A program made the position numbers and the translations under genes. A stretch of 44,289 bases of DNA from positions 1-44,289 of the forward strand of contig CALCJV010000068.1 in NCBI GenBank assembly GCA_937967405.1, read 5' to 3'. Shown here piece after piece: positions 14,084-23,063 of this stretch (the first letter of the stretch is position 1; every line of letters starts with the position of its first letter). The DNA comes from an uncultured Chloroflexales bacterium (GTDB taxonomy: Bacteria; Chloroflexota; Chloroflexia; Chloroflexales; Chloroflexaceae). The notes beneath the pieces were generated by a model. It had not been told where the DNA came from and did no database searches. It saw only the letters and a list, made by a program, of their open reading frames with translations.

Positions 14084-16333
14084 CTAGGGTAGCTCCCACA
14101 CTCGGAGCAACTCCATATTGGGCATATCCGTTGCCGTGAGTAACTGGGTGCCATCGGGGGTGAAGTGCACATACGACACAAACTGATCGCCGGATTCATA
14201 CGTCCTTTCCAGTGTCACGGTGCGGGTATTCCACACCCAACAGGTGGTGGTGCTACTGGCGGCAGCTAAGCGGTTCCCATCGGGGCTGAAGGCGAGGCTC
14301 TTGATCGCATCGGTCGGCCCCGTGAGTTCGTGTAGGGCGACACCATCGGCAACGCGCCATAGCCGCACGGTCAGGTCGGATGCACCAGAGGCGAGGCGCA
14401 CCCCATCGGGGCTGAAGGCGAGGCTGAGGATCCAATCGGTGTGGCCGGTGAGGGTATGTAGCAGCTCGCCGGTGCTGACATTCCACAGCCGCACCGTCAG
14501 GTCATCGGCGGCGGAGGCGAGGCGGGTTCCATTGGGGCTAAAGGCAACACTCCGCACCCAATCGGTGTGCCCATTCAGCACCCGCACCAGTGCGCCTGTG
14601 CCAACATCCCACAGGCGCACGGTTTGGTCATCCGAGCTAGACGCAAGCAGGCGGCTGTCGGGGCTAAAGGCGACACTCCGCACCCAATCCGTGTGCCCGC
14701 GCATGGTATGCACCAGTTGCCCATCGCGTACCCGCCACACCCGCACGAGTTGGTCATCTGCACCCGTAGCAATCAACTCGGCATCCGTGCTGAAGGCCAC
14801 ACTGCGGATCCAATCATCGTGGGCTGCAATCGTTGCGATGGGAGTCGCATTGTTGCGCCGCCAGATGTAGAGTGTGCCATCCGTGCCGCCGGCAGCAAGC
14901 AGGCTTGTATCGGCGGAAAAGGCCATGCTCCACAAGAAATCGTTGATCCCCTCCAGTGGCAATACGTTGAGGGCTAGCCCAGCCCCCAAATCGCCGAGTG
15001 GGGGGATCGCCGCAGGCGGCGGCGCGGTTGTTTGGGGGGTGACGAGAGGGGCGGTGGCAGCGGCGGCGGCTGGGTCATTGCGAATGATCATCGAGATCGC
15101 ACTAAGCAGCGAGAGGCTGACCCAGCCCTCTTGCCCAAGTTGGGCCCGTTCTGGGACGCAATCAGGGCCCAAACCGACTAGCCGTACCCGTGCCCACGTA
15201 TCGCGCTGCTCGAGCACCTGCACAGTATCGTTGGGGCAGACTTGGGCGAGCACCGTATCGGGGCTAACAAGCGGCTCAGTCCGCAGGTTACCCCCATTGA
15301 TGACAGTGGCTTGCTGCACCTCCTGCGCGGGTGGGGCGGGATCGGCGGGCGGGGCGGGATCGGCGGGTGGGGCGGCGGCGGGCGGGGCGGGGTCTGCGGC
15401 GGGCGGGGCGGGCGTGATAATCTGGCCAACCAGCGTATCGGCGAGCCACCCTTCAGTCCCAACACCTACCCGCTCGGCAACACAATCGGTGGCCGTTTCG
15501 GCAATGCGGACTTGTAGCCAGCGTACATTCTCCCCACTCCGTTCGCCTATGATCGCTACCTGATCGTCGGGACAGACTTGCCCAATCACATTCGACGGAT
15601 CGAGCGCAGGTGCAGAGCGCAGGTTGCCGCCGTTGCCAATCACGCCGAGCGGTTGGCTCTGCGGGTCGGGCTTGGGCGGGGTCACAGGCGCGGGGCGATC
15701 TGGGGCCACGGTTGGTGTGGGTTGCGGTGCGGCGGCGGGGTCTTCGGCACGGGGCGGATCAAGGGGGGTGATGTCTTGTGCATCGGTGCGTGCGTCTTGG
15801 CGTTCATAGAATTCAGTTAGCTCAGCTTCAAGGGCCTTACGATCTTGCCTGAGTTGGCTAGCGCGTGCGAACTTTTCGGGATCATCGGGATTCTCGCCAA
15901 GCACGACATCAGCCTCGTATATGGCTACCTCTAATTCAGCCAATGCAGATACGAGGGCCATCTCAGTAGCGTATGCGACTGCGTCAGGTGCATCAGGGGC
16001 ATCAGCAACGATAGTCGCAGCATCAGCAACACTCGTAGCTGCCCTATCACGATCCCCAGCTACTGCTGTGCCAAAGAAGCCATCATCATCGCTGTAAAAG
16101 CCAACATCATCGCCAGTGGTGATCGTGACCCCTTCCATGCCACTCAGATCGCCAGATTCGAATTGGGCGATGAATTCGTTTACGGCTGCTCCAAACATAA
16201 TGGTGACGATGAGCGTGCTGATACAACTGATCACGGTTAGGACACCAAAGATGATCAGGCACGTCCGCAGGCAGCGGCCTTGTTGGGGTTGAGCCTCAGC
16301 TACGATTTCAAGTGAGACATTGTCTGCATCCAT
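14084..16333 (-). CDS. Membrane-anchored protein with two SH3b domains and a seven-repeat WD40 propeller
   Basis: Protein of 749 residues. One membrane helix near the N-terminus (about 24-48) follows a short cytoplasmic tail. An acidic/Ala-rich coiled-coil region (95-180) and a Pro-rich linker come next. Two SH3b-type domains (about 225-310 and 338-415) each start GGNLR(S/T)(A/E)P and carry a Cys pair (VCPDDQ...DCV; VCPNDT...DCV). They are joined by a PADPAPPA repeat. Seven WD40 repeats (about 455-749), with units such as HTDWVRSVAFSP and DDQTVRLWDV, form a closed propeller. The domains probably face outside as a scaffold; no enzymatic domain is seen. GGGAGAG precedes the ATG. Likely co-transcribed with the NYN nuclease gene. 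Confidence 0.85.
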   Translation of the reverse strand: MDADNVSLEIVAEAQPQQGRCLRTCLIIFGVLTVISCISTLIVTIMFGAAVNEFIAQFESGDLSGMEGVTITTGDDVGFYSDDDGFFGTAVAGDRDRAATSVADAATIVADAPDAPDAVAYATEMALVSALAELEVAIYEADVVLGENPDDPEKFARASQLRQDRKALEAELTEFYERQDARTDAQDITPLDPPRAEDPAAAPQPTPTVAPDRPAPVTPPKPDPQSQPLGVIGNGGNLRSAPALDPSNVIGQVCPDDQVAIIGERSGENVRWLQVRIAETATDCVAERVGVGTEGWLADTLVGQIITPAPPAADPAPPAAAPPADPAPPADPAPPAQEVQQATVINGGNLRTEPLVSPDTVLAQVCPNDTVQVLEQRDTWARVRLVGLGPDCVPERAQLGQEGWVSLSLLSAISMIIRNDPAAAAATAPLVTPQTTAPPPAAIPPLGDLGAGLALNVLPLEGINDFLWSMAFSADTSLLAAGGTDGTLYIWRRNNATPIATIAAHDDWIRSVAFSTDAELIATGADDQLVRVWRVRDGQLVHTMRGHTDWVRSVAFSPDSRLLASSSDDQTVRLWDVGTGALVRVLNGHTDWVRSVAFSPNGTRLASAADDLTVRLWNVSTGELLHTLTGHTDWILSLAFSPDGVRLASGASDLTVRLWRVADGVALHELTGPTDAIKSLAFSPDGNRLAAASSTTTCWVWNTRTVTLERTYESGDQFVSYVHFTPDGTQLLTATDMPNMELLRVWELP
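15325..15416. repeat. G-rich tandem repeat encoding the PADPAPPA linker
   Basis: On the plus strand about 90 bases consist of GGCGGG/GTGGGGCGGG units with repeated ATCGGCGGGCGGGGCGGG. On the minus coding strand this gives the Pro-Ala-Asp linker between the SH3b domains. Closely spaced runs of three to four G make quadruplex formation possible on the non-coding strand. Confidence 0.6.
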
Positions 16334-16659
16334 AACGTAACTCTCCCGTGTCTAAGGGGATTCGGTGTCCAGTGAGGTGAACCCCGTGTGTGATTATTGC
16401 CGAGCGTTCAACGCCGTTGCCGAGCGTTCAACGCAATGAGCACAGCCACGCTAGCCCAACGTTAGCCCCATTATACACCAGGATGCACCCATTCCGAGTG
16501 TGTGCATTGCCGTGTATCTGGCATAGCTCGCAATCCACCGTGCAAGGCGTGGTATACTACACGGTGTTAGCAAGTCTGCCGACTGATCAACGCATAATCT
16601 CTCTCAACGTATGTGACTATTCATACCCACACAAAGTTCTGAAGCAAGGAGTGTGACCA
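16334..16659. other. 326-base divergent intergenic region
   Basis: Gap between the SH3b-WD40 gene (minus) and the DUF1269 gene (plus). It holds an 18-base direct repeat (16397-16414 and 16417-16434, unit starting TTGCCGAGCGTTC), a CACCGTG/CACGGTG inverted repeat around an extended -10 box (16536-16566), and a 94-base leader. No supported coding sequence. No promoter for the minus gene is evident. Confidence 0.6.
16536..16566 (+). promoter_or_regulatory. Extended -10 promoter inside an inverted repeat (DUF1269 gene)
   Basis: TGG-TATACT (16550-16558) is enclosed by CACCGTG (16536-16542) and CACGGTG (16560-16566). A dimeric repressor bound to the two arms would cover the -10 box. The predicted leader to the ATG at 16660 is about 95 bases. 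Confidence 0.5.
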
Positions 16660-17370
16660 ATGAGCAATGTTCCAGTGCAGGTAATCGTCGCTGCATTTAG
16701 CAGTACGGATGAAGCGGGGCAAATGTTGCAAGACCTGAAGCAAGGGCGCAAGGAAGGCTTGATTGGCATTGTAGATGCGGCAGTGGTAGTGAAGGATGCC
16801 GACGGCAAGCTGAAAGTGAAGGACTCCAAGCGGCGCAGTCGGCGGCGCAAAGGCCTGATTACGGGCGGCGTAGTTGGGGGCTTGCTGGGCTTGCTGGCCG
16901 GCCCGGTGGTGCTAGCGGCAGCGACCGGCGGTGCGGCTGGAATGTTGGCTGGGCGATTGGCAGGCATACCCACCAACAGCATGATGAAGTCGGTGGGGGA
17001 ATCCTTGCCGCCCAACTCATCGGCCCTCGTGGCGGTGATTGAACATACGTGGGTTGCCAAGCTGGAGGAGGAGCTGCTGATGGCTGGGGCAACAGTGCTC
17101 CGGAGTGCGCTGGCAGCCGACATTGCGGCCCAGCTCGAAGCGAATGGCAACGTTATCTACACAGCGGTGGATGAGGGCGAAAGTACCGTAGCAGCGCGGG
17201 TGGTGGAGCATGCGGAAGGGGTGCAGGTGAGCGGGATTGGCATTGGTTCTGAGGGCATCTTCATCGGCAATGCGGTATTCACTGATGAGGATGGTGAAGA
17301 TCACATTATCGAGGGTGAAGCCGAAGACGTGACCGACGCAGACACACCCGAAGCAGCGAAAGAAAGCTAA
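16660..17370 (+). CDS. DUF1269 family protein
   Basis: Protein of 236 residues. The DUF1269 pattern is visible: an N-terminal alpha-beta unit (VIVAAFSSTDEAGQMLQDL), DAAVVVKDADGKLKVKD, a basic stretch, then a glycine-rich hydrophobic hairpin (about 65-100, GGVVGGLLGLLAGPVVLAAA). LPPNSSALVAVIEHTW and a helical pair follow. A long acidic C-terminal tail (about 185-236) is extra. Family members are general-stress or membrane-associated proteins of unknown function. AAGGAG lies 8 bases before the ATG. Confidence 0.8.
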   Translation: MSNVPVQVIVAAFSSTDEAGQMLQDLKQGRKEGLIGIVDAAVVVKDADGKLKVKDSKRRSRRRKGLITGGVVGGLLGLLAGPVVLAAATGGAAGMLAGRLAGIPTNSMMKSVGESLPPNSSALVAVIEHTWVAKLEEELLMAGATVLRSALAADIAAQLEANGNVIYTAVDEGESTVAARVVEHAEGVQVSGIGIGSEGIFIGNAVFTDEDGEDHIIEGEAEDVTDADTPEAAKES

Positions 17371-17379
17371 CCCGCGCAG

Positions 17380-17452
17380 CCAATGCAGACCATTGGGGTG
17401 GAGCGGCGATGTGCGGGGCAAGGCCCCGCGCATGTGCTTTGCCTGCGGGCAA
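17380..17452. terminator. Cluster of hairpins between convergent genes
   Basis: Three stems follow the DUF1269 stop: CCATTGG-type CCAATG/CATTGG (17380-17396), GCGGGGC-AAG-GCCCCGC (17413-17429) and TTGCC-TGCG-GGCAA (17439-17452). The last lies just beyond the PP2C stop. Together they probably end both convergent transcripts. Confidence 0.5.
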
Positions 17453-17455
17453 GTG

Positions 17456-18577
17456 TCAGGGCGTGGGGGTTTGGTTGGGTGGCGGTGTTTCGAGTGCAGC
17501 GGGCGTGATCGGGGTGATGACGGGCATGGGCGTATCAGTGGCAATGGGCGTGAGCGTGGCAATGAAGGTCGCGGTGGCAGTGGGCATTCCCGTGAGCGTG
17601 ATCCCTGCAAAGCTATCGCTCAACAGCAGCAGGCTCCCCACGCCGCCAATCAGCACGAGCAGCAGCAGCAGCCCCAGCAGGCGATTGAGCCGCGAACGGA
17701 GTGAGCCACTTTTCGCGGTGGCGGCATTGGTCGGCGGATGGGAGGGGAGTGAATCACCAGCCGGCAGGGGTTGGGTGGGGGCATTGTGGGATGACTCTGA
17801 GCTTGGGATCAGCACCGGTGGGGGGTCATAGTGAACTGTAACACCCTTGCTTTCATTCAGGGTATCTACGCGGGCAAGCACCACCGTAATATTATCGTGC
17901 CCGCCCCGCTCATTCGCGAGCGCAACCAAGTAGCTTACAGCTGTGCCCAATGCGTGGGTCGTGACAATCTCCTGAATCTCATCATCTTCAAGCAAGCCAT
18001 GCAAGCCATCGGTGGAGAGCAGGAAGGTATCGCCAACCTGTACCGGCATGCGGAAAGTATCCACACTCACATTCGGGCGGTAGCCGAGTGCACGGGTAAT
18101 CATATTCCGGTATTGCGAGAGGCGGGCTTGCTCTGGAGTGAGCAGGTGGGCATCAACTTGTTCTTGCACAAACGAGTGATCGTGGGTGATCTGGCGGATC
18201 GTGCCCTCGCGCAGCAGGTAGGCGCGGCTGTCACCGACATTCGCCACAATGGCCTCCTGATCGAAGAGTAGCAGCGCAACCCCCGTTGTGCCCATTCCGC
18301 CACGCCCCTCGGCGTGGATGCGCTGGTTGGCTTGCTCGAAGGCTCGGGTTAAGAGATGCTCAGGTGCACCACTTGCGGCGGTGTAGAAACTGTGCAGGAT
18401 AACTTCTACGCCCAATTGGCTCGCAATCTCGCCAGCGGCATGCCCACCCATTCCATCGCATACAACTAGCAGCTGCCCCAGCTGTTCGCTTTGGGTATCA
18501 TCACTGACACCATAGCTATCCTGATTGACTTGGCGTTGACGGCCAATGTCCGTGCTAGCACTGTAGGTAACGTTCAT
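17456..18577 (-). CDS. PP2C-type serine/threonine phosphatase with C-terminal membrane helix
   Basis: Metal-dependent phosphatase of 373 residues, bacterial Stp/PrpC type. It has the conserved RQVNQDSYG (about 15-23), metal-binding VVCDGMGGHAAGE (Asp41), VGDSRAYLLR, THDHSFV and GGHDNITVVL. After the catalytic domain (1-245) there is a linker, one membrane helix (about 305-328, LLGLLLLLVLIGGVGSLLLL) and a short Thr/Pro-rich external tail. It would reverse Ser/Thr kinase signalling at the membrane; no kinase gene is in the window. The ATG lacks a strong ribosome site. Two promoter candidates precede it. Confidence 0.92.
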   Translation of the reverse strand: MNVTYSASTDIGRQRQVNQDSYGVSDDTQSEQLGQLLVVCDGMGGHAAGEIASQLGVEVILHSFYTAASGAPEHLLTRAFEQANQRIHAEGRGGMGTTGVALLLFDQEAIVANVGDSRAYLLREGTIRQITHDHSFVQEQVDAHLLTPEQARLSQYRNMITRALGYRPNVSVDTFRMPVQVGDTFLLSTDGLHGLLEDDEIQEIVTTHALGTAVSYLVALANERGGHDNITVVLARVDTLNESKGVTVHYDPPPVLIPSSESSHNAPTQPLPAGDSLPSHPPTNAATAKSGSLRSRLNRLLGLLLLLVLIGGVGSLLLLSDSFAGITLTGMPTATATFIATLTPIATDTPMPVITPITPAALETPPPNQTPTP

Positions 18578-18643
18578 GCTGCCGTCAGGGTCTATCTGTA
18601 AACACGTGCTCGTTATTAATGAGTATCATCTTGACGATAGCCG

Positions 18644-18672
18644 AGTATAACACGGCTTATAGAGTTCTGCAA
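18644..18672 (-). promoter_or_regulatory. Promoter of the PP2C gene (TTGCAG-N17-TATACT)
   Basis: On the minus strand TTGCAG (18672-18667), exact 17-base spacer, TATACT (18649-18644). Predicted start near 18637, giving a leader of about 60 bases. Confidence 0.65.
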
Positions 18673-18721
18673 CCGTACAAATAACGAGGGGAATACCGCC
18701 TATTTTTCTCTCCACATGCCT

Positions 18722-18730
18722 ATTGTACCA
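18722..18730 (-). promoter_or_regulatory. Upstream extended -10 box of the PP2C gene
   Basis: Minus strand TGG-TACAAT within a 14-base sequence also present ahead of the cyclophilin gene (12192-12205). Possibly a second, upstream promoter. Confidence 0.4.
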
Positions 18731-18824
18731 TAGCTCTGCTCCTGAATTGGAACGAGGACGTGACTCCGATCACAGCGCAACGCCAATGCTGCGAAGTTGC
18801 CCACCGAACTTTTGCGCTATGCAG

Positions 18825-18830
18825 TATAAT
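18825..18830 (+). promoter_or_regulatory. -10 box ahead of the dinG-like gene
   Basis: Perfect TATAAT about 105 bases before the start codon; no recognisable -35 at 16-18 bases. Confidence 0.35.
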
Positions 18831-18936
18831 AGAAAGCGTGGCACGGGACTTTATGTTCGCCACCACGCAACCGCACACCCCACGCTGCCTGCATAGGCGA
18901 TGGCAGCCGGGCTAAACGAGATCAGTAGCGACCGAT

Positions 18937-21810
18937 ATGGATACGATTTTTGTGGCCCTCGATGTTGAAGCAACGGGGCTAGAACAAAACCTCGATGAGA
19001 TTATCGAGGTGGCCGCCATCAAGTTTCGCGGTGACGAACTGCTCGATAGCTACAGTAGCCTTGTGCGCCCGCGCCAAGCCGTGCCCCTCAAAATTCTGCG
19101 GATGACAGGCATTGATCCCGCTGAACTGAACCGTGCGCCCACTTTTCGGCAGATCGGTGGTGCTTTGGCCACCTTCATCGGCACTGCCCCGATCATTGGG
19201 CATTCGCTGCATTTTGATCTGGGCATGCTCCGCAAGCATGGTATGCAGTTCGGCCAGCCCACCTATGATACCTTTGACCTCGCCACCCTGCTCCTGCCGC
19301 AAGTGCCCGCCTATCGGCTGAGTGCGCTGGCTGAGCATTTCCGCATTGCCCACCCCACTGATCACCGCGCCCTGAACGATGCCGATGTGACCCGCCAAGT
19401 GTTTGTGCGCCTGCTCGAAAAGATCGAAGCCCTCTCGCTGCGCGACCTGCTCGAGCTGCAACGCCTGATGAATCAGACGGACTGGGGCGCACGTGCGCTG
19501 TTTGAACAAGTGCTTAAACAGAAGACCAACAATGCATGGGATGTGGCTGCCACGCGCCGCCTGCCTCCGCAACCGTCGCGGCTACGCCCTGTGCCGACGA
19601 TTGACAATCCGCTGCGGGCGACTGGCTGCACAGAGCCACTTGATCTCGAGCAGGTGGCGGGCATGTTCGCCAGCGATGGCATCTTGGGGCGGATGTTTCC
19701 CGGCTACGAACAGCGGGCCCCGCAAGTGGCTATGGCTCGCGGCATCGCCCAAGCCTTCAACGAGGGCGGCATGCTCCTTGTCGAGGCTGGCACGGGCACA
19801 GGCAAAAGTATGGCCTACCTCTTGCCCGCCGCGCTGTATGCTCTCCGACGCGGCGAGCGTGTCGTGATTTCGACCAATACGATCAACCTGCAAGACCAGC
19901 TCTACAACAAAGATATTCCCGATGTGCAGCGCATGCTTGCCGAAGCCCCCGAACTCCAGCGCAACGACGAACCCTTGCCCGATCTGCAAGCGCAGCTGCT
20001 CAAAGGGCGCAGCAACTACCTGTGCCTGCGCCGCTACAAGCAGGTGCAGCGCGAGACCGACTTTGCCCCGCACGAGGCTCGCGCCATGCTTAAGGTGCAG
20101 TTCTGGCTGCCGACCACGACCAGCGGGGATCGGGCCGAACTGCTTTTGTTGGAGGATGAGCAGGTTGCGTGGGGGCGCATCAATGTGACCGCAGATACGT
20201 GTACTGGCGCACGCTGCCCCGATTTCCGCGAGTGCTTCTTCTTTCGGGCCCGGCGGCAAGCCGAAGCGGCTCACCTCATTGTTGTTAATCATGCCCTGCT
20301 GCTTGCTGATCTCGTCTCGCAGAGCCATATCATTCCGCAGTTCGAGCATTTGATTATTGACGAAGCGCACAATCTCGAAGATGTGGCCACCGAGCAACTC
20401 GGCTTTCACCTCAATCAAGCCGATCTGCTCAAGCTGTGCGACGATCTGTATAGCGAGGAAGGGCGCGAGAGTGTAAGCGGGTTGCTCGCTAGCTATCAGA
20501 TCAGCTTCCGCGAAAGCTCCGCCGAACAGGCTGACCGTGAGCAAGCCGATCAGCTTGCTGATGCGCTGCGCCCGCTGGTTGCTACAACCCGAACTGCGAT
20601 CTCGGCCTGCTTCAACCACCTGCTGGGATTTGTGAAGGAGCAGCTCGAAGGCAGTCGCGCTACCGATAATCGCTTCCGCATTACGCCTGCGGTGCGGCGC
20701 AAGCCAGAATGGGCCGCGCTTGAGCAGGTCTGGGAAAACCTGAGCTTGCCCCTGCGTGAGATTGGCGAGCTGCTCGGCAAGTTTGAGACGCTGCTGCTTA
20801 ATCTGGAAGGAGCCGACCTCGCCGATTATGACGAACTGCTGCTGCGTGTGCAGTGGCTCAAGCGCACCTGCACGGAGCTACGGGTGCAGCTGGGGCATGT
20901 GGTGCAGGGCAACGATGAGCTGGTGAGCTGGCTAACCTATGATGCCCCCCGCGAGCAAGTGGGCATCTCGGCGGCACCGCTCCAAGTGGCCGAGATTTTG
21001 CAGGCCCAGCTCTTCGCCGAAAAGCAGACCAGCATTCTGACTTCGGCCACCCTCGCAGTGAATGAGAGCTTTGCCTATGTGCGGGATCGGCTTGGGGTGT
21101 ATGCGCCTACCGAACTGCAACTGGAGTCGCCATTCGATTATCGGCAGCAAGCCCTGCTCTATATCCCCGATGACATTCCCGAACCAAACCAGAGCGGTTA
21201 TCAAGCGATGCTGGAAGAAGCCTTGATAACGCTGTGCGTGGCAACGCAAGGGCGCACGCTGGCATTGTTCACCGCCAACAGTACCCTGCGCCAAACGTAT
21301 ACGGGCATTCAGGATGCGCTCGAAGCACACGAGATCACCGTTCTTGCCCAGAACATTGACGGCACACGGCGGGCGTTGCTCGAACGCTTCAAGCAATCGC
21401 CACGCACGGTGTTGCTCGGCACCACCAGCTTTTGGGAAGGTGTAGATGTAGTGGGTGATGCGCTGTCGGTGCTGGTGATAACCAAGCTGCCGTTCGCTGT
21501 GCCGTCTGATCCGGTTGTCGCGGCTCGGAGCGAACAGTTCAGCGATCCGTTTATGGAGTACAGTGTGCCGCAGAGCATCCTCCGCTTTAAGCAGGGCTTC
21601 GGGCGGCTGATCCGCAGCCGCAAAGATCGTGGCATTGTGGTTGTACTTGACAAACGCCTCCTCTCGAAGAAGTATGGGGCCCAATTTCTACAATCCTTGC
21701 CGCATACCGATGTGCGGCGCGGAGCCTTGAAGCACCTGCCCAAGCTCGCGGCCCAGTTCCTCAAGCCTGTGCTTGATGCAGCAGCTGAATCAGTGCAGGA
21801 AAAGCCATGA
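18937..21810 (+). CDS. dinG: DinG-like exonuclease-helicase fusion
   Basis: Protein of 957 residues joining a DnaQ-type 3'-5' exonuclease to an XPD/DinG-type superfamily 2 helicase, as in Gram-positive DinG. Exonuclease: DVEATG (9-14), HSLHFD with Asp94, HRALNDAD with Asp148. Helicase: Walker A EAGTGTGKS (about 283-291), a four-cysteine set (NYLC, DTC, ARC, REC, about 362-432) expected to hold an iron-sulphur cluster, DEAH box IIDEAHN (about 474), and late motifs TSFWEGVDV and QGFGRLIRS. It acts in DNA repair or replication restart. Its stop overlaps the next start (ATGA). The ATG has only a weak ribosome site. Confidence 0.93.
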   Translation: MDTIFVALDVEATGLEQNLDEIIEVAAIKFRGDELLDSYSSLVRPRQAVPLKILRMTGIDPAELNRAPTFRQIGGALATFIGTAPIIGHSLHFDLGMLRKHGMQFGQPTYDTFDLATLLLPQVPAYRLSALAEHFRIAHPTDHRALNDADVTRQVFVRLLEKIEALSLRDLLELQRLMNQTDWGARALFEQVLKQKTNNAWDVAATRRLPPQPSRLRPVPTIDNPLRATGCTEPLDLEQVAGMFASDGILGRMFPGYEQRAPQVAMARGIAQAFNEGGMLLVEAGTGTGKSMAYLLPAALYALRRGERVVISTNTINLQDQLYNKDIPDVQRMLAEAPELQRNDEPLPDLQAQLLKGRSNYLCLRRYKQVQRETDFAPHEARAMLKVQFWLPTTTSGDRAELLLLEDEQVAWGRINVTADTCTGARCPDFRECFFFRARRQAEAAHLIVVNHALLLADLVSQSHIIPQFEHLIIDEAHNLEDVATEQLGFHLNQADLLKLCDDLYSEEGRESVSGLLASYQISFRESSAEQADREQADQLADALRPLVATTRTAISACFNHLLGFVKEQLEGSRATDNRFRITPAVRRKPEWAALEQVWENLSLPLREIGELLGKFETLLLNLEGADLADYDELLLRVQWLKRTCTELRVQLGHVVQGNDELVSWLTYDAPREQVGISAAPLQVAEILQAQLFAEKQTSILTSATLAVNESFAYVRDRLGVYAPTELQLESPFDYRQQALLYIPDDIPEPNQSGYQAMLEEALITLCVATQGRTLALFTANSTLRQTYTGIQDALEAHEITVLAQNIDGTRRALLERFKQSPRTVLLGTTSFWEGVDVVGDALSVLVITKLPFAVPSDPVVAARSEQFSDPFMEYSVPQSILRFKQGFGRLIRSRKDRGIVVVLDKRLLSKKYGAQFLQSLPHTDVRRGALKHLPKLAAQFLKPVLDAAAESVQEKP

Positions 21811-23063
21811 CCACCAGTGAAAAGCCGAGCCTTGAACAGTTCCAACGAGTACGTATCTACATCACCCAGCAGGATATGTACAACAATCAACCGCTCCACA
21901 CCATCATCCTCCGCATTTTGCAGCAGGAGGGGGCCAGTGGCGCAACTGTGCTGAGCGGGGTCACGGGCTTTGGCCCACGCCAGCGCGGGCGTTCCTCCGA
22001 TTTCGTGCTAAGTAGCTCTTTGCCCTTGGTGATTGAGTGGATTGATCGCGCCAGCACAATCAAAACGGTGCTGCCTCTCCTGCATGAGCTATTGCAAGAT
22101 GCCTTGATTGCGATTGATACGGTCTCTCTGTATCAGGCTCGCATCCGCGCACAAGGACCCTTCAAGGATGATGTGACGGTGGGCGATGTGATGCAGCCGG
22201 AACTGCCCCGCGTGCCCGCCACGCTGCCGCTGGCCGATGCGCTGCACCTCATGCTGGAGCACGATCTGCGGACGTTGCCGATTGTGAATGAGCAGGGCAT
22301 GCTGCATGGGGTGGTGCGTGAAGCCGAGCTGCTGCGCCGCGCTGAGCTGCGCGTACCCCTCCGTCTGCTGCAGCTGCTTGCCCCTGCCGAACGCAACGCC
22401 CTGCTTGCCGCCCGCGAACGTCAGCCGCTTGAGCACGTGCTGCATACCGAACCACGCAGTATCTATACTGGAGCGGCACTGCCGCAAGCCTTGATTGTGA
22501 TGATCGAGTGGAGCTACGATCAGCTACCAGTTGTGAGCCGGGATGGGCGTTTGGTGGGCTTGCTCAGAAGCGATGCGATCCTCACAGCCGCAGCAGACAA
22601 CTACAGCGACGATCCGGCGGAAGTTTCAACCAAAGTGCAGATGATTATGCAGGGCATGGTTCCCACGATTGAGCAGACCCGCCCGCTGCACGAGGCGATC
22701 CAGCAGCTGCTGGCATCGCCGTTGCACTATCTCGTGGTGGTGGATGCTGAGCAGAACGTGGTCGGCGATCTGGATGATGTGCTGGTGCTGGAGCAGCTTC
22801 CCCCTGCCAAACGCCGCACGATCCTCACGGCCATGCAGGCTGCATCGAGTGCGCCAATTCCTATTCCGGAACTGCCCTATGCGCTCCTTGATCTCGCTCG
22901 CCGCGATGGACCGATCCTCTCGCCCCACGACCCGCTGCTGCTGGCAGCCCAAACCTTGACCCAGCAGCGCATCGCGTGTGCGCCAGTGGTAGATCAGCAG
23001 CATCGCCTTGTCGGGATGCTGTCGCGCAGTGGCTTGCTGCGCGGTTTGGCGCAGGAGCAATAA
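21807..23063 (+). CDS. DUF190 (PII-like) protein fused to four CBS domains
   Basis: Protein of 418 residues. The N-terminal part (about 12-115, VRIYITQQDMYNNQPLHTII... and SGVTGFGPRQRG) matches the DUF190 family, a PII-like fold. Four CBS repeats follow: about 128-182 (VGDVMQPELP), 207-260, 272-325 and 345-415. CBS pairs usually bind adenine nucleotides and DUF190/PII folds bind small effectors, so this is likely a cytoplasmic nucleotide sensor. No membrane or catalytic domain. It overlaps the dinG-like gene by 4 bases, meaning translational coupling. Confidence 0.82.
   Translation: MTTSEKPSLEQFQRVRIYITQQDMYNNQPLHTIILRILQQEGASGATVLSGVTGFGPRQRGRSSDFVLSSSLPLVIEWIDRASTIKTVLPLLHELLQDALIAIDTVSLYQARIRAQGPFKDDVTVGDVMQPELPRVPATLPLADALHLMLEHDLRTLPIVNEQGMLHGVVREAELLRRAELRVPLRLLQLLAPAERNALLAARERQPLEHVLHTEPRSIYTGAALPQALIVMIEWSYDQLPVVSRDGRLVGLLRSDAILTAAADNYSDDPAEVSTKVQMIMQGMVPTIEQTRPLHEAIQQLLASPLHYLVVVDAEQNVVGDLDDVLVLEQLPPAKRRTILTAMQAASSAPIPIPELPYALLDLARRDGPILSPHDPLLLAAQTLTQQRIACAPVVDQQHRLVGMLSRSGLLRGLAQEQ

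Larger units (their letters stand above)
18578..18936. other. 359-base divergent intergenic region
   Basis: Between the PP2C gene (minus) and dinG-like gene (plus). It holds two minus promoters (18644-18672; 18722-18730), a plus -10 box (18825-18830), and in the plus leader an inverted repeat GCTGCC (18884-18889) / GGCAGC (18902-18907). No supported coding sequence. Confidence 0.6.

Noticed and set aside
14220-14870. Repetitive plus-strand open frame
   Set aside because: Mirror of the WD40 repeats on the minus strand.
19582-20619. Open frame of 345 codons on the minus strand
   Set aside because: Lies opposite the helicase motifs of the dinG-like gene and has no recognisable domain.
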